Shown piece by piece: positions 7,826 through 16,228 of a stretch of 28,547 nt of DNA. Source of the DNA: Christensenella sp. UBA1750 (GTDB taxonomy: Bacteria > Bacillota > Clostridia > Christensenellales > UBA1750). The stretch covers positions 20,974 through 49,520 of the forward strand of contig DCHO01000077.1 in assembly GCA_002315655.1 (NCBI GenBank), given 5' to 3'. A program made the position numbers and the translations under genes. The notes beneath the pieces were generated by a model, which saw only the letters and a list, made by a program, of their open reading frames with translations, had not been told where the DNA came from and did no database searches. Numbering within the stretch: position 1 is the stretch's first letter; each line of letters begins with the position of its first letter.

Positions 7826-9226
7826 TTATCTGCACAGATTCACAATCGCCTGTGCATACATGGCAATGGTGATCCACAGATTATCCTTGGGCATAAACTC
7901 GTTCGCGCCGTGCAAATGCGTCTCGATCCCCGGCATCACGGGGCCGAACGCCACGCCGTTGTCGAAGTGGTGCACATAAGTGCCGCCGCCGATGGCGATG
8001 CACTCGCCCTTTGTGCCGGTGTATTCCGTATAAATGTCCAGCAGGTTTCTGACAAGCTCCGTGTCCGCCGGAACATAGTGCGGCTCGGGCTTTTCCCCGC
8101 CGTCCATCACAAAGCCGGCATCGGCATACCGCTTTTCCATCACCTTAACCAGATTTTCCTCCGTGGCGCAAATGGGCGCACGGCAGTCCGCCTCGGCGCG
8201 GATGCCCTTTTCATTCACAAAGAGCATATCCAGCGTCATGGTCAGCTTGCCGGAAACCTCGTCCTCCATGGCGACCCCGGCTGCCTTGCCGTAGTAATCG
8301 CCGTGGGGGAAGATTTCGTACAGGTTTTTAAGAAGTCTGGCCGCCTCGCCCTTCAAAGGCAGGGCACACAGCAGATGATTAAGCGCGGTCAGCGCATTGT
8401 TGCCGCCTTCGGGAAGGGAAGCGTGGGCATTGACACCGAAAGAAGTGATGATCACGCCGTCTCCGTCGTTTTCCGCCTTGTAAGTCGCCTTGGTCTCATT
8501 TTCCGCCTTGGCAAAATAGCCCTCGACCTCTTCCTTTGTCATTCCCAGCACTTTGGCCTTGCAGGAGGCGGGAATCACATTGATCTTAATCCCCGCATCC
8601 ACCCAGCCCACTCGGGGCAGCACGGTTTCCACAGGCAGAGAAGCGGAGCCCTTGCAGTGCACGCCGCCCTTTTCGATGTTGATGATGGGATAGTCCGCAT
8701 CGGGGGAAACCATCATCGGCGGCACGGGATAGTGCGCGAAATAGTGGCGAATGTCGGAAGAACCGCATTCCTCGTCCGCGCCCAAGATGAGCTTTGCGTT
8801 TTTCGTCACGGGCAGACCCAGCTCGCGGACACAGCGCATGGCATAAAGTCCCGCCAATGCCGGGCCCTTGTCGTCCGCGGTGCCTCTGCCGTAGAGGTTC
8901 TTCTCGTCCTCGGAAAGCTTCAGCGGGTCATAGTCCCAGCCGTCACCCACGGGCACAATGTCCAAATGCGCCAAAATCCCCAGCTCGGTCTCCTGCCCGT
9001 TCAGATCGCAGGTCACAACGTAATTGTCGTCGTTCATCGGCGCAAAGCCGTTTTTCTCCATGATGCCCTCCATCACGGACAGCACCTTCGCACAGCCCTC
9101 GCCAAAGGGCATATTTTCCTTCGCCGCGCCCTTTGCGGAATCCACCTCGATGAGCTTTGCCAAGTCTTCGATGTATTCTCTCTCGTGCGCCTTTACCCAT
9201 TCTAAGATTTTTTCCTTTGTATTCAT
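7826..9226 (-). CDS. pepV: M20 family dipeptidase, PepV type
   Basis: This 466-residue zinc peptidase matches PepV/Sapep-type dipeptidases, which cleave dipeptides in the cytoplasm. Metal and catalytic residues visible are His87 and Asp89 in AHLDIVPVGDGW, Asp118/119 in GRGTADDKGP, Glu152/153 in GADEECGSSD, an Asp in SPDADYP (about 175), and the late His in THLHGANE. The length fits PepV (about 470) better than shorter M20 deacylases. The ATG at 9226 has an excellent AAGGAGG with 8-9 bases of spacing. A promoter is visible upstream on the minus strand (see 9266-9294). Confidence 0.88.
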   Translation of the reverse strand: MNTKEKILEWVKAHEREYIEDLAKLIEVDSAKGAAKENMPFGEGCAKVLSVMEGIMEKNGFAPMNDDNYVVTCDLNGQETELGILAHLDIVPVGDGWDYDPLKLSEDEKNLYGRGTADDKGPALAGLYAMRCVRELGLPVTKNAKLILGADEECGSSDIRHYFAHYPVPPMMVSPDADYPIINIEKGGVHCKGSASLPVETVLPRVGWVDAGIKINVIPASCKAKVLGMTKEEVEGYFAKAENETKATYKAENDGDGVIITSFGVNAHASLPEGGNNALTALNHLLCALPLKGEAARLLKNLYEIFPHGDYYGKAAGVAMEDEVSGKLTMTLDMLFVNEKGIRAEADCRAPICATEENLVKVMEKRYADAGFVMDGGEKPEPHYVPADTELVRNLLDIYTEYTGTKGECIAIGGGTYVHHFDNGVAFGPVMPGIETHLHGANEFMPKDNLWITIAMYAQAIVNLCR

Positions 9227-9265
9227 GCCGTTTTCCTCCTTGAAAATCCTATTTTTTCACTGTAT

Positions 9266-9294
9266 ATCATACTCTCTTTTCCGTTTTCCCGCAA
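9266..9294 (-). promoter_or_regulatory. Predicted promoter of pepV
   Basis: On the minus strand, TTGCGG (9289-9294) and TATGAT (9266-9271) are separated by 17 bp and lie about 40 bp upstream of the pepV start. The -10 matches the sigma-A consensus at five of six positions; the -35 is weak. Confidence 0.5.
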
Positions 9295-9300
9295 CATAAA

Positions 9301-9382
9301 AATGAAGAACCAAGAACCTTCTTCGTCCCTGCTTCTTCATTATTCATTATTCATTATTCAGTTTTCAGTCTTCATTATTTTT
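9301..9382. repeat. AT-rich dispersed repeat downstream of lepB
   Basis: Repeated TTCATTATTCATTATTCA followed by GTTTTCAGTCTTCATTATT. The same words appear at about 66-107 and, inverted and repeated, in the 147-bp tandem units at 16227-16648. Function is unknown; it sits at the 3' end of the signal peptidase gene. Confidence 0.55.
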
Positions 9383-9991
9383 TTAATCGTACACCGGCAG
9401 TTTATTTGTCAGCCGCATCTGATTAAACGGATAGGCCACAAAAATGACCTTGCCGTAAATGTAATCCATCGGGATTGCCCCTACATACCTACTGTCATTG
9501 GACACCGGGCGATTGTCCCCCATCACGAAAATCTCATCCTCCCCCACATAATAGGGGCCGAAATCCCGCTCGTCGATGCGGGTCAAGTAGCTCTCGATCA
9601 TGGGTTCATCGTTGATATACAGCGTACCGCCCTTGAGTTCCACCTTTTCCCCGGGCAGACCGATGACGCGCTTGATGTAGAGCTTGCGTCCCTCGTCATA
9701 ATGCACCGTGAGCACTTCGCCGCGCTTCGGCTCGCAGTTGAAGCGGTAGAGCCGCGACACGCCCGTTATGTTGTCGCTCTGGAAGGTGTCCAGCATGGAG
9801 GTGCCGTCCACCATGGCAAAGGTGAACAGAAAATTGTGAATGAGCAGCGCCAGTACAATAGGCACCACAAAGGTCAGAATCCACTCGATGGTGTCCTGCT
9901 TTTTGCTCCTTTTTTTGACCTTGTTTTCCTGATTTTCAATCTGGTTTTCCATAAACAGATAACTTTCTCCTTTTTTCGGGCTATTCTTCAT
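9383..9991 (-). CDS. lepB: Signal peptidase I
   Basis: A 202-residue S26 serine protease that cleaves signal peptides from exported proteins at the outer face of the membrane. A lysine-rich cytosolic stretch (about 24-32) precedes one membrane helix (about 36-58). The catalytic Ser65 is in VDGTSMLDTF and the Lys107 in YIKRVIGLPGE. The GDNR...NDSRYVG box is near 155-170. The usual SMxPT proline is Asp here, a small oddity. Start choice is uncertain: ATG 9991 overlaps the end of the DUF951 gene by 11 bases, while ATG 9952 (MENQIENQ) follows AAGGAG at a long 14-base spacing. It is clearly in an operon with the DUF951 gene. Confidence 0.92.
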   Translation of the reverse strand: MKNSPKKGESYLFMENQIENQENKVKKRSKKQDTIEWILTFVVPIVLALLIHNFLFTFAMVDGTSMLDTFQSDNITGVSRLYRFNCEPKRGEVLTVHYDEGRKLYIKRVIGLPGEKVELKGGTLYINDEPMIESYLTRIDERDFGPYYVGEDEIFVMGDNRPVSNDSRYVGAIPMDYIYGKVIFVAYPFNQMRLTNKLPVYD

Positions 9992-10184
9992 CCTTATGTT
10001 CCATCTGCCCGAAATTTTTCTTCATGCGCTTTTCAAACTCGCCGCGTTCCAGCATCACGATGCGCCCGCAGCCCAGGCATTTGATCTTGACGTCCGCGCC
10101 GACCCTTGTGACCTCCCATTTGTCGCTGCCGCAGGGATGCTTTTTTCGGGTCTGAATGCAGTCGTGCAGGGAAAGATCAGACAT
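9981..10184 (-). CDS. DUF951 family small protein
   Basis: A 67-residue protein matching DUF951, a small conserved Firmicutes family of about 65 residues often found near the origin or near mscS/engD genes. The core KHPCGSDKWEVTRVGADVKI and the CLGCG pair show three cysteines that could bind a metal. The start is the ATG at 10184, with AGGAGG eight bases upstream, and not the earlier in-frame ATG at 10229. Its 3' end overlaps the first possible lepB start by 11 bases. Biochemical function is not established; nucleic-acid binding is sometimes suggested and would be inference here. Confidence 0.88.
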   Translation of the reverse strand: MSDLSLHDCIQTRKKHPCGSDKWEVTRVGADVKIKCLGCGRIVMLERGEFEKRMKKNFGQMEHKDEE

Positions 10185-10247
10185 CCTTAAAACCTCCTTG
10201 CTTCCCTTCTGCGTAAAATACGCTTGCATTTGGGAATTTGTTCCTGT

Positions 10248-10276
10248 ATTATAGCATACATTCCCGCAATTTCCAA
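10248..10276 (-). promoter_or_regulatory. Predicted extended -10 promoter of the DUF951-lepB operon
   Basis: On the minus strand, TTGGAA (10271-10276), a 17-bp spacer and a perfect TATAAT (10248-10253) preceded by TGC (extended -10). It reads into the DUF951 gene about 65 bp downstream. Confidence 0.7.
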
Positions 10277-10984
10277 GGAAAACAGGAAAAAATCACATTT
10301 CTGTTCCCATTTATGAAAAAAATATCGTATTCATATTTCAAAAGTGTTTCAAATGCGGTCAAATGTTCGCTTTTTGCACAGGTTACGCACAAACTGTGGA
10401 AAACTTTTATGAGACAAGCATTATTTTTTTCGCGGTAAGAACCCGTTTTGTCTTGTTTTAGCGTCCGTTTCCGTTTTCCACAAGCTGTGGAAATGGCAGT
10501 CATGAATTTTTCCCCATCCCTCATCTTTTGTGGAAAAACATTCTGTCGCTTCTTTCCCTGCGCACGCTTTTCCGCATTTTCATCTTCATTTCTCTAAAAT
10601 GTCGCATCCATTTCAGCCTTTCCTCTTTCTCCCTCCTCCTTCCCCTGTGGATAACCCTTCCCCCTGTGTGTATATTTTCTCTGCTTCTCCACATTTCCCG
10701 CAACACGTTTTTTCTTTGTCTGACGCATTTTTTAACCCTTTCCACAGTTTTCACAGCACTATTACTTCTACGATGACAATATAAATCTTCTTCAACCCTT
10801 TATCTGTATGCGTTTTTCCGTAAGCTCTTTTGTCCTTCCCCTTCGCAGACAAATACAAACAAAAAACGGGATCAGGTCAATTTGTTTTCCACACAGGCAA
10901 ATGATTCTGTCTGCCGATCGGGAAGATATAGAAAATCAGAAGGCTGCCGGACACAAATATGGAGGAAATTCTTTGTAAATACGG
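10277..10984. other. Putative oriC segment: DnaA-box cluster beyond recF
   Basis: No convincing gene; two apparent minus-strand reading frames have no family resemblance. DnaA boxes or near-boxes: TGTGGAAAA 10395-10403, TTTTCCACA 10474-10482, TGTGGAAAT 10486-10494, TGTGGAAAA 10529-10537, perfect TGTGGATAA 10646-10654, TTCTCCACA 10685-10693, CTTTCCACA 10738-10746, TTTTCCACA 10885-10893. CTATTACTTCTA (10759-10770) follows the 10738 box; its complement read 3' to 5' is GAT-AAT-GAA-GAT, matching the DnaA-trio pattern, and AT-rich sequence follows. This resembles the Bacillus basal unwinding arrangement. Confidence 0.7.
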
Positions 10985-11025
10985 CAAAAAAGCCTGTTTC
11001 CGATTTTGGAAAACAGACTTTTTTT
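10985..11025. terminator. Bidirectional Rho-independent terminator after recF
   Basis: GCCTGTTTCC (10992-11001) pairs with GGAAAACAGAC (11008-11018) with one bulge and one wobble. It is flanked by A6 on the left and T7 on the right, so it has a U-tract on both strands. It begins immediately after the recF stop codon on the minus strand and closes the dnaA-dnaN-recF unit. Confidence 0.85.
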
Positions 11026-11026
11026 G

Positions 11027-12106
11027 TTATTCGGTCAGGATTTGCCCTTTTGTCACCGTGAACTTTTTCGCTTTCGGCCAGGAAAGTCCCTCCTGGGTGG
11101 CCGTCACCAGCGTCTGCACGGGAAGAATCCGTTCCAGCAGATACTGCTGCCGCTTTTCGTCAAGCTCACTCATCACATCGTCCAGCATGAGGATCGGCCA
11201 CTCGTTCGTTTCCCTGCGGATCAGATCCAGTTCGGACAATTTCAGCGCCAGTGCGGCGGTGCGCTGCTGCCCCTGGGAACCGAAGGCGCGGATTTCCTTT
11301 CTGTCCAACGTCAGCGCCATTTCGTCGCGGTGGGGGCCGCAGGTGGTTGTATATTTCCGCAGATCCTCGCTCTGCGCCCTTTCGATTTTTTCATAAAGCC
11401 CGTTTTCGTCCTGCACATCGCAGTCCGGCGTGTAGGAAACATTCAGCGTTTCCTTACCGCCGGAAATGTCCCGGTGATTTTCCTGCGCCAGATTGGACAA
11501 ATGCTTGCAGAAGGCCTCCCGGTACTGCATGAGCTTAAAACCGTTGCTTGCAAGCTGCTGATTCCAGATCGGCAGCGTTTGCAGAAGCTCCGGGGAATCT
11601 TTTATGGATTTAAGCAGCATATTGCGCTGCCTGAGCACCCGCATATACTGTTGCAGCACGAAAAAATAGGCAGGATAGGTCTGAGATAATTCCATATCCA
11701 TGAACCTCCTCCGCTCGGCGGGGCCTTCCTTTACGATGGAGAGATGCTCCGGTGCGAACAGCACACAGTTGAGCAGCCCTATCAAATCCCCAATGCGGGA
11801 TAGGGGCAGATCGTCGGCGCGGATGGTGCGTCCTTCCTCTTTGGACAGGCGAATCTGCAGTTTGTGCGCTGTATCGGTCTTCACGGAATGGAGCGTGATG
11901 CGCGATTCGTCGCTTTCATAGGCGATCATTTCCTTGTCCTTCGCCGTGCGGTGGGAGCGCCCGAAGCAGCAGTAAAAAACCGCTTCCAGCAGGTTCGTCT
12001 TCCCTTGGGCGTTTTCCCCGATAATCAGATTGATGCCCGGGTCAGGCGTGAAAAGGCAGGATTCATAGGAGCGGAAATTCTGTAAAGACAGACTTGTGAT
12101 GAGCAT
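11027..12106 (-). CDS. recF: DNA replication and repair protein RecF
   Basis: A 359-residue SMC-like ATPase that loads RecA at gaps with RecO and RecR. The Walker A is GENAQGKTN (30-38), the ABC signature region is FGSQGQQRTAALALKL (about 273-288), and the Walker B is PILMLDDVMSELD (about 304-316). Length is typical (360-370). It lies 63 bp after dnaN; the usual small S4-domain gene (yaaA/rlbA) between dnaN and recF in Firmicutes is absent, and the gap holds only a hairpin. No gyrB or gyrA follows; a strong terminator comes directly after the stop. No clear ribosome binding site beyond GAAGGA a few bases upstream. Confidence 0.95.
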   Translation of the reverse strand: MLITSLSLQNFRSYESCLFTPDPGINLIIGENAQGKTNLLEAVFYCCFGRSHRTAKDKEMIAYESDESRITLHSVKTDTAHKLQIRLSKEEGRTIRADDLPLSRIGDLIGLLNCVLFAPEHLSIVKEGPAERRRFMDMELSQTYPAYFFVLQQYMRVLRQRNMLLKSIKDSPELLQTLPIWNQQLASNGFKLMQYREAFCKHLSNLAQENHRDISGGKETLNVSYTPDCDVQDENGLYEKIERAQSEDLRKYTTTCGPHRDEMALTLDRKEIRAFGSQGQQRTAALALKLSELDLIRRETNEWPILMLDDVMSELDEKRQQYLLERILPVQTLVTATQEGLSWPKAKKFTVTKGQILTE

Positions 12107-12129
12107 AAATGTTCCTTCTATATGAAAAT

Positions 12130-12156
12130 GTAGGGGAGGGGCGACCCCTCCCCTAC
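12130..12156. other. Perfect 12-bp hairpin between dnaN and recF
   Basis: GTAGGGGAGGGG and CCCCTCCCCTAC form a perfect stem around a CGA loop. There is no U-tract on either strand, so it more likely sets mRNA stability or recF dosage than terminates transcription. That role is inference. Confidence 0.6.
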
Positions 12157-12169
12157 GGGAATGGATGAA

Positions 12170-13270
12170 TTACAGGGTTCTCACGGGCAGCACCAGATAG
12201 AGGAAATCCTCTCCCTCGGTGGGCACCAGCACGCAGGGGGTGATGTTGGAGTTCAGCTTGATGATGAACTGCTCATCGTCGATGGAGCGCACGGCCTCGG
12301 TGATGTAGCGGACATTAAAGGCAATGTCAATGTCCTTGCCGATGGTCTCGCAGTTCATCTGCTCAAACACATCGCCCATCTCGGAATTGGAGGTGATGGT
12401 CAAGGTGTCCTGCCCGATGGCAAATTTGAGCAGATTGCTCTTGCCTTCCCGCGCCATTAAGGATGCGCGGTCGATGCAGTCCGCCAACTCGCCACGGGAA
12501 AGCCGGGTAGTGATGGCATACACGGCGGGGAGCAGCTGACGATACTTGATAAATTCGCCTTCCAGCAGCCGCAGAATGAGGGTGGCGTTCTTGGTGCGCA
12601 CCTTCAGATGCGTGTCGGAAAGATACAGGGTGATGTCTTCCTCGTTTTCGCCCAATATTTTGGCAACCTCTAAGAAATACCTGCCGGAGACCACAGCAGA
12701 GCAGGTCTTGGTCTCGGCGGTCAAATGCCCGATGCGGCGCGCCAGACGGAAGCCGTCCAAAGCTGTTAGGGTGATGGAATCACCCTCGATCTCCATATTG
12801 ATGCCCATCAAGATGGGGCGGGTGTCCTCCTGCGCCACGGCAAAGCCGGTCTTTAAGATCATATCGCGCAGCAGTCTTTCGGAAACAAGTATGGGATCGT
12901 CGGTGGAAACATAGGGCATCTGGGGAAAATCCACCGGGGACATTCCCTGCAGGGTGGTCTTGGAGCCGCCGGCGGAAATGGTGGCGCGGTTGGCGGCGGA
13001 GACGGAGACCGTCACTTCGCCCTCGGGCAGTTTTCTTACGATCTCATAAAAAAGTCTTGCGTTGAGCAGCACTCTGCCTTCCTCGGACACGGTGGCGGGC
13101 ACATCGGTTTCAATGCCCATCTGCAGATCGGTACACTGCAAATGCAGGCCTGTGGAATTGGCGGTCATGGAAACGCACTCCAACACGGGCTGCGGAGAGC
13201 GTGCCGCGGAGGCCTTGGAGGCGATGGATAAGCCGGAGATCAGGTCTTCCTTCTGGCTGATGAATTTCAT
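12170..13270 (-). CDS. dnaN: DNA polymerase III beta subunit (sliding clamp)
   Basis: A 366-residue sliding clamp that tethers the replicative polymerase to DNA. Three repeated clamp domains of about 120 residues cover the length. Typical family segments are MKFISQKEDL at the start, TDLQMGIETDVPA near 47-60, PILMGINMEIEGDSITLTALDGFRLA near 151-175 and the C-terminal YLVLPVRTL. The ATG at 13270 is preceded by AGGAGG at 10 bases. It follows dnaA on the same strand across a 408-bp gap filled with hairpin repeats, so it may depend partly on its own promoter; none is obvious. Confidence 0.97.
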   Translation of the reverse strand: MKFISQKEDLISGLSIASKASAARSPQPVLECVSMTANSTGLHLQCTDLQMGIETDVPATVSEEGRVLLNARLFYEIVRKLPEGEVTVSVSAANRATISAGGSKTTLQGMSPVDFPQMPYVSTDDPILVSERLLRDMILKTGFAVAQEDTRPILMGINMEIEGDSITLTALDGFRLARRIGHLTAETKTCSAVVSGRYFLEVAKILGENEEDITLYLSDTHLKVRTKNATLILRLLEGEFIKYRQLLPAVYAITTRLSRGELADCIDRASLMAREGKSNLLKFAIGQDTLTITSNSEMGDVFEQMNCETIGKDIDIAFNVRYITEAVRSIDDEQFIIKLNSNITPCVLVPTEGEDFLYLVLPVRTL

Positions 13271-13300
13271 AAAGGGTTTTCCTCCTCTGATGCAGGGTAT

Positions 13301-13400
13301 ATGAAAGTGAAATATTCCTGACGGAATGTGAAATATGAACCTTGCGGTTCATGTGAAATATCCCTTCGGGATGTGAAATTTGACGCTTCAGCGTCAAATG
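13301..13400 (+). repeat. Hairpin array with constant GTGAAATAT linkers (forward half)
   Basis: GTGAAATAT occurs at 13307, 13328 and 13353, with GTGAAATT at 13373. Each copy is followed by a different perfect hairpin framed by AT...AT: ATTCC/GGAAT, ATGAACC/GGTTCAT, ATCCC/GGGAT and ATTTGACGC/GCGTCAAAT, with loops TGAC, TTGC, TTC and TTCA. The linkers are constant and the stems vary but remain paired. Confidence 0.8.
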
Positions 13401-13439
13401 AGATTACCGTGACGGCTTTGCGTTCACTGACGTACCTTT

Positions 13440-13592
13440 CTTCTCACACGCGCGTCGAGCTTGGCTCATCCGCTTGCGGGGCTGCGTAGCAGTGCCCGGT
13501 AGTGAATGACAGTCCAGTGGACTGTCAGAGCCGGGCTGACCGAGGCCGCAGCCGAGAAGCTGTCACCGCAGGTGACTGAGGGAGCCTTCACA
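13440..13592. repeat. Mosaic hairpin element (copy E4) inside the dnaA-dnaN gap
   Basis: Carries AGCTGTCA-ccgcagg-TGACTGAGGGAG, the linker words seen in copies E1-E3, and a nested palindrome: TGACAGTCCA (13507-13516) with TGGACTGTCA (13518-13527), inside CCCGG/CCGGG arms. It separates the forward and inverted halves of the GTGAAATAT array. No gene or DnaA box was seen in 13271-13678. Confidence 0.65.
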
Positions 13593-13599
13593 TGGGAAG

Positions 13600-13678
13600 C
13601 GTAGCGCCCCATATTTCACACGACAGCGCCTTGCGCCTGTTGTATTTCACATTTTCCGCAAGAAAAATATTTCACTTT
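13600..13678 (-). repeat. Hairpin array with ATATTTCAC linkers (inverted half)
   Basis: ATATTTCAC at 13611-13619, GTATTTCAC at 13642-13650 and ATATTTCAC at 13667-13675 are the reverse complement of the GTGAAATAT linkers at 13301-13400. Between them lies an imperfect hairpin (ACGACAGCGC with GCGCCTGTTGT). The two halves could pair with each other around element E4. Confidence 0.7.
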
Positions 13679-15013
<1,335 letters not shown>

Positions 15014-15123
15014 AATCTATTCCTCCAAAGAGCGTGTGCAGAAGATCCACGCGCCGTTTTGTATCTGTTCAAATACGCAGTTAAGCGTACAAACGTTTGA
15101 TAAAGTCCAGGATTTTGTTCGCT

Positions 15124-15156
15124 TTATCCACAGATTTATCCACAACCTGTGGATAA
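15124..15156. promoter_or_regulatory. Three consensus DnaA boxes upstream of dnaA
   Basis: TTATCCACA at 15124-15132 and 15136-15144 and TGTGGATAA at 15148-15156, all perfect, start at exact 12-bp intervals; the third is inverted. Variant TTTTCCACA boxes lie at 15006-15014 and 15242-15250. They sit in the divergent dnaA/rpmH gap, downstream of the predicted dnaA promoter. Confidence 0.92.
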
Positions 15157-15197
15157 CTTTTTTGGCAAACGCCCCGTTTTTCAGGGGTTCATCGCTC

Positions 15198-15226
15198 ATG
15201 ATAACAAAAAACCTGCCGCATTGCAA
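15198..15226 (-). promoter_or_regulatory. Predicted dnaA promoter
   Basis: On the minus strand, TTGCAA (15221-15226), a 17-bp spacer and TATCAT (15198-15203). Transcription would cross the three consensus DnaA boxes before reaching dnaA, consistent with DnaA autorepression. Confidence 0.6.
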
Positions 15227-15355
15227 CGGTTTTTGAAGAAGTTTTCCACAATCATACACATTGAATGATTTTGAAATAACTTGGAAATAAATTCACTCGT
15301 TTAGGCGTTTTTTTCAAAGGGAATGCGGGAAAGATGTAAAAAATTATATGCCGTC

Positions 15356-15385
15356 TTGACAGCTTGCCTAAGAAGGCTTTATAAT
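15356..15385 (+). promoter_or_regulatory. Predicted rpmH promoter
   Basis: Perfect TTGACA (15356-15361) and perfect TATAAT (15380-15385), 18-bp spacer, about 50 bp ahead of the rpmH start. This is the strongest sigma-A-type promoter in the window and probably drives the rpmH-rnpA-yidD block. Confidence 0.88.
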
Positions 15386-15436
15386 ACAATAGCTGTTTTG
15401 TAGGCAGGACTGAATTCTAAAGGGGTGTGAAAAACA

Positions 15437-15571
15437 ATGTGGATGACCTATCAGCCTAAGAAGTGCCAGAGAGCCAAGGTTCACGGCTTCCGTGCCCGTA
15501 TGAAGACCAAGAACGGCCGCGCTGTTCTCGCTCGTCGTCGCGCCAAGGGCCGCAAGACCTTAACCGTGTAA
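15437..15571 (+). CDS. rpmH: Large ribosomal subunit protein bL34
   Basis: This gene of 44 codons encodes bL34 of the 50S subunit. MWMTYQPKKCQRAKVHGF, RARMKTKNGRAVLARRRAKG and the final RKTLTV follow the family from end to end; 44 residues is the standard length. The ATG at 15437 has AAGGGGTG upstream; the second ATG two codons later is possible but less well spaced. It diverges from dnaA, as in most bacteria, and is followed by rnpA. Confidence 0.97.
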   Translation: MWMTYQPKKCQRAKVHGFRARMKTKNGRAVLARRRAKGRKTLTV

Positions 15572-15599
15572 TCAAACACACATGGATGAAAAAGCGTTC

Positions 15600-15654
15600 G
15601 GGCTGCACAGGGAACGATGAACGTGTCCGTCTTGCAGCCCCGTCTGCTTTTTTT
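15600..15654 (+). terminator. Possible attenuator or terminator between rpmH and rnpA
   Basis: GGGCTGCA (15600-15607) pairs with TGCAGCCC (15633-15640) around a 25-base loop, followed at 15648-15654 by seven T. It ends 14 bases before the rnpA start. It could lower rnpA expression relative to rpmH, as expected since bL34 is needed in far larger amounts. The large loop makes a strict terminator uncertain. Confidence 0.5.
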
Positions 15655-15668
15655 CTGTATATGGCACT

Positions 15669-16004
15669 ATGAAAAGAATCTATTCGCTCAAGAAGCATTC
15701 TGCCTTTGGTTACGTCTATCACAAGGGCAAGGGCATTTCCTGTAAGGAATTCCGGCTGCTTTTCGTGCGGCAGGGGAAGCTCAAAATCGGCTTTTCCGTC
15801 AGCAAGAAGCTGGGCAACGCCGTGCACCGCAACCACGCCAAGCGCTACCTGCGCGAGGCCGTTCGTCCCTACATCCCGCAGCTCAAGTGCGGTTACTACG
15901 TTTTCATCGCCAAGGACGCCATCAACGATTGCCCCTTTTCCGATGTGCAGGCAAGTATGCTCTACGCCCTGCGCAGACAGAACCTATTGAAGGAAGAAAA
16001 TTAA
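15669..16004 (+). CDS. rnpA: Ribonuclease P protein component
   Basis: A 111-residue basic protein that partners the RNase P RNA to mature tRNA 5' ends. The family core is seen in KIGFSVSKKLGNAVHRNHAKRYLREAVR (split here as KIGFSVSKKLGNAV and HRNHAKRYLREAVR, about 38-65). The usual RNR signature reads R-N-H here. Length is normal (110-120). It follows rpmH and is 11 bp ahead of yidD, the normal order. The binding site before ATG 15669 is weak. Confidence 0.95.
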   Translation: MKRIYSLKKHSAFGYVYHKGKGISCKEFRLLFVRQGKLKIGFSVSKKLGNAVHRNHAKRYLREAVRPYIPQLKCGYYVFIAKDAINDCPFSDVQASMLYALRRQNLLKEEN

Positions 16005-16015
16005 CTGCCACTTAT

Positions 16016-16228
16016 ATGAAAAAAGCAATGCTGCATTGCATCCGCTTCTATCAGCGGTTTATTTCCCCGCTAAAGCCCCGTCCCACCTGCCGGTTTTACC
16101 CCACCTGCTCCGCCTACGCCTACGAGGCCATTTCCAAGTACGGCGCGGCAAAGGGCGGCTGGCTTGCAATCAAAAGGATTCTCCGCTGTCACCCGTGGAA
16201 CGACGGCGGATATGACCCGGTGCCATGA
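16016..16228 (+). CDS. yidD: Membrane protein insertion efficiency factor YidD
   Basis: A 70-residue protein of the YidD/DUF37 family, which assists YidC-dependent membrane insertion at the inner face of the membrane. It has the amphipathic N-terminus MKKAMLHCIRFYQRF, the core SPLKPRPTCRFYPTCSAYA with its cysteines, and the ending RCHPWNDGGYDPVP, all diagnostic. The start at ATG 16016 gives the normal family length; an upstream in-frame ATG at 15887 would overlap rnpA extensively and is rejected. The closest binding site, AGGAAG, is about 20 bases upstream, so initiation may be coupled to rnpA. Confidence 0.95.
   Translation: MKKAMLHCIRFYQRFISPLKPRPTCRFYPTCSAYAYEAISKYGAAKGGWLAIKRILRCHPWNDGGYDPVP

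Noticed and set aside
10249..10754. Two minus-strand open frames in the region before recF
   Set aside because: No family resemblance, no binding site, strongly basic composition, and they overlap the DnaA-box cluster.
13301..13400. Possible CRISPR array
   Set aside because: The repeated word is only 9 bases and each interval is a self-complementary hairpin of about 11-16 bases, unlike CRISPR spacers. No cas gene is present.
15017..15259. 80-codon minus-strand frame upstream of dnaA
   Set aside because: It spans three consensus DnaA boxes and the predicted dnaA promoter and has no family resemblance.
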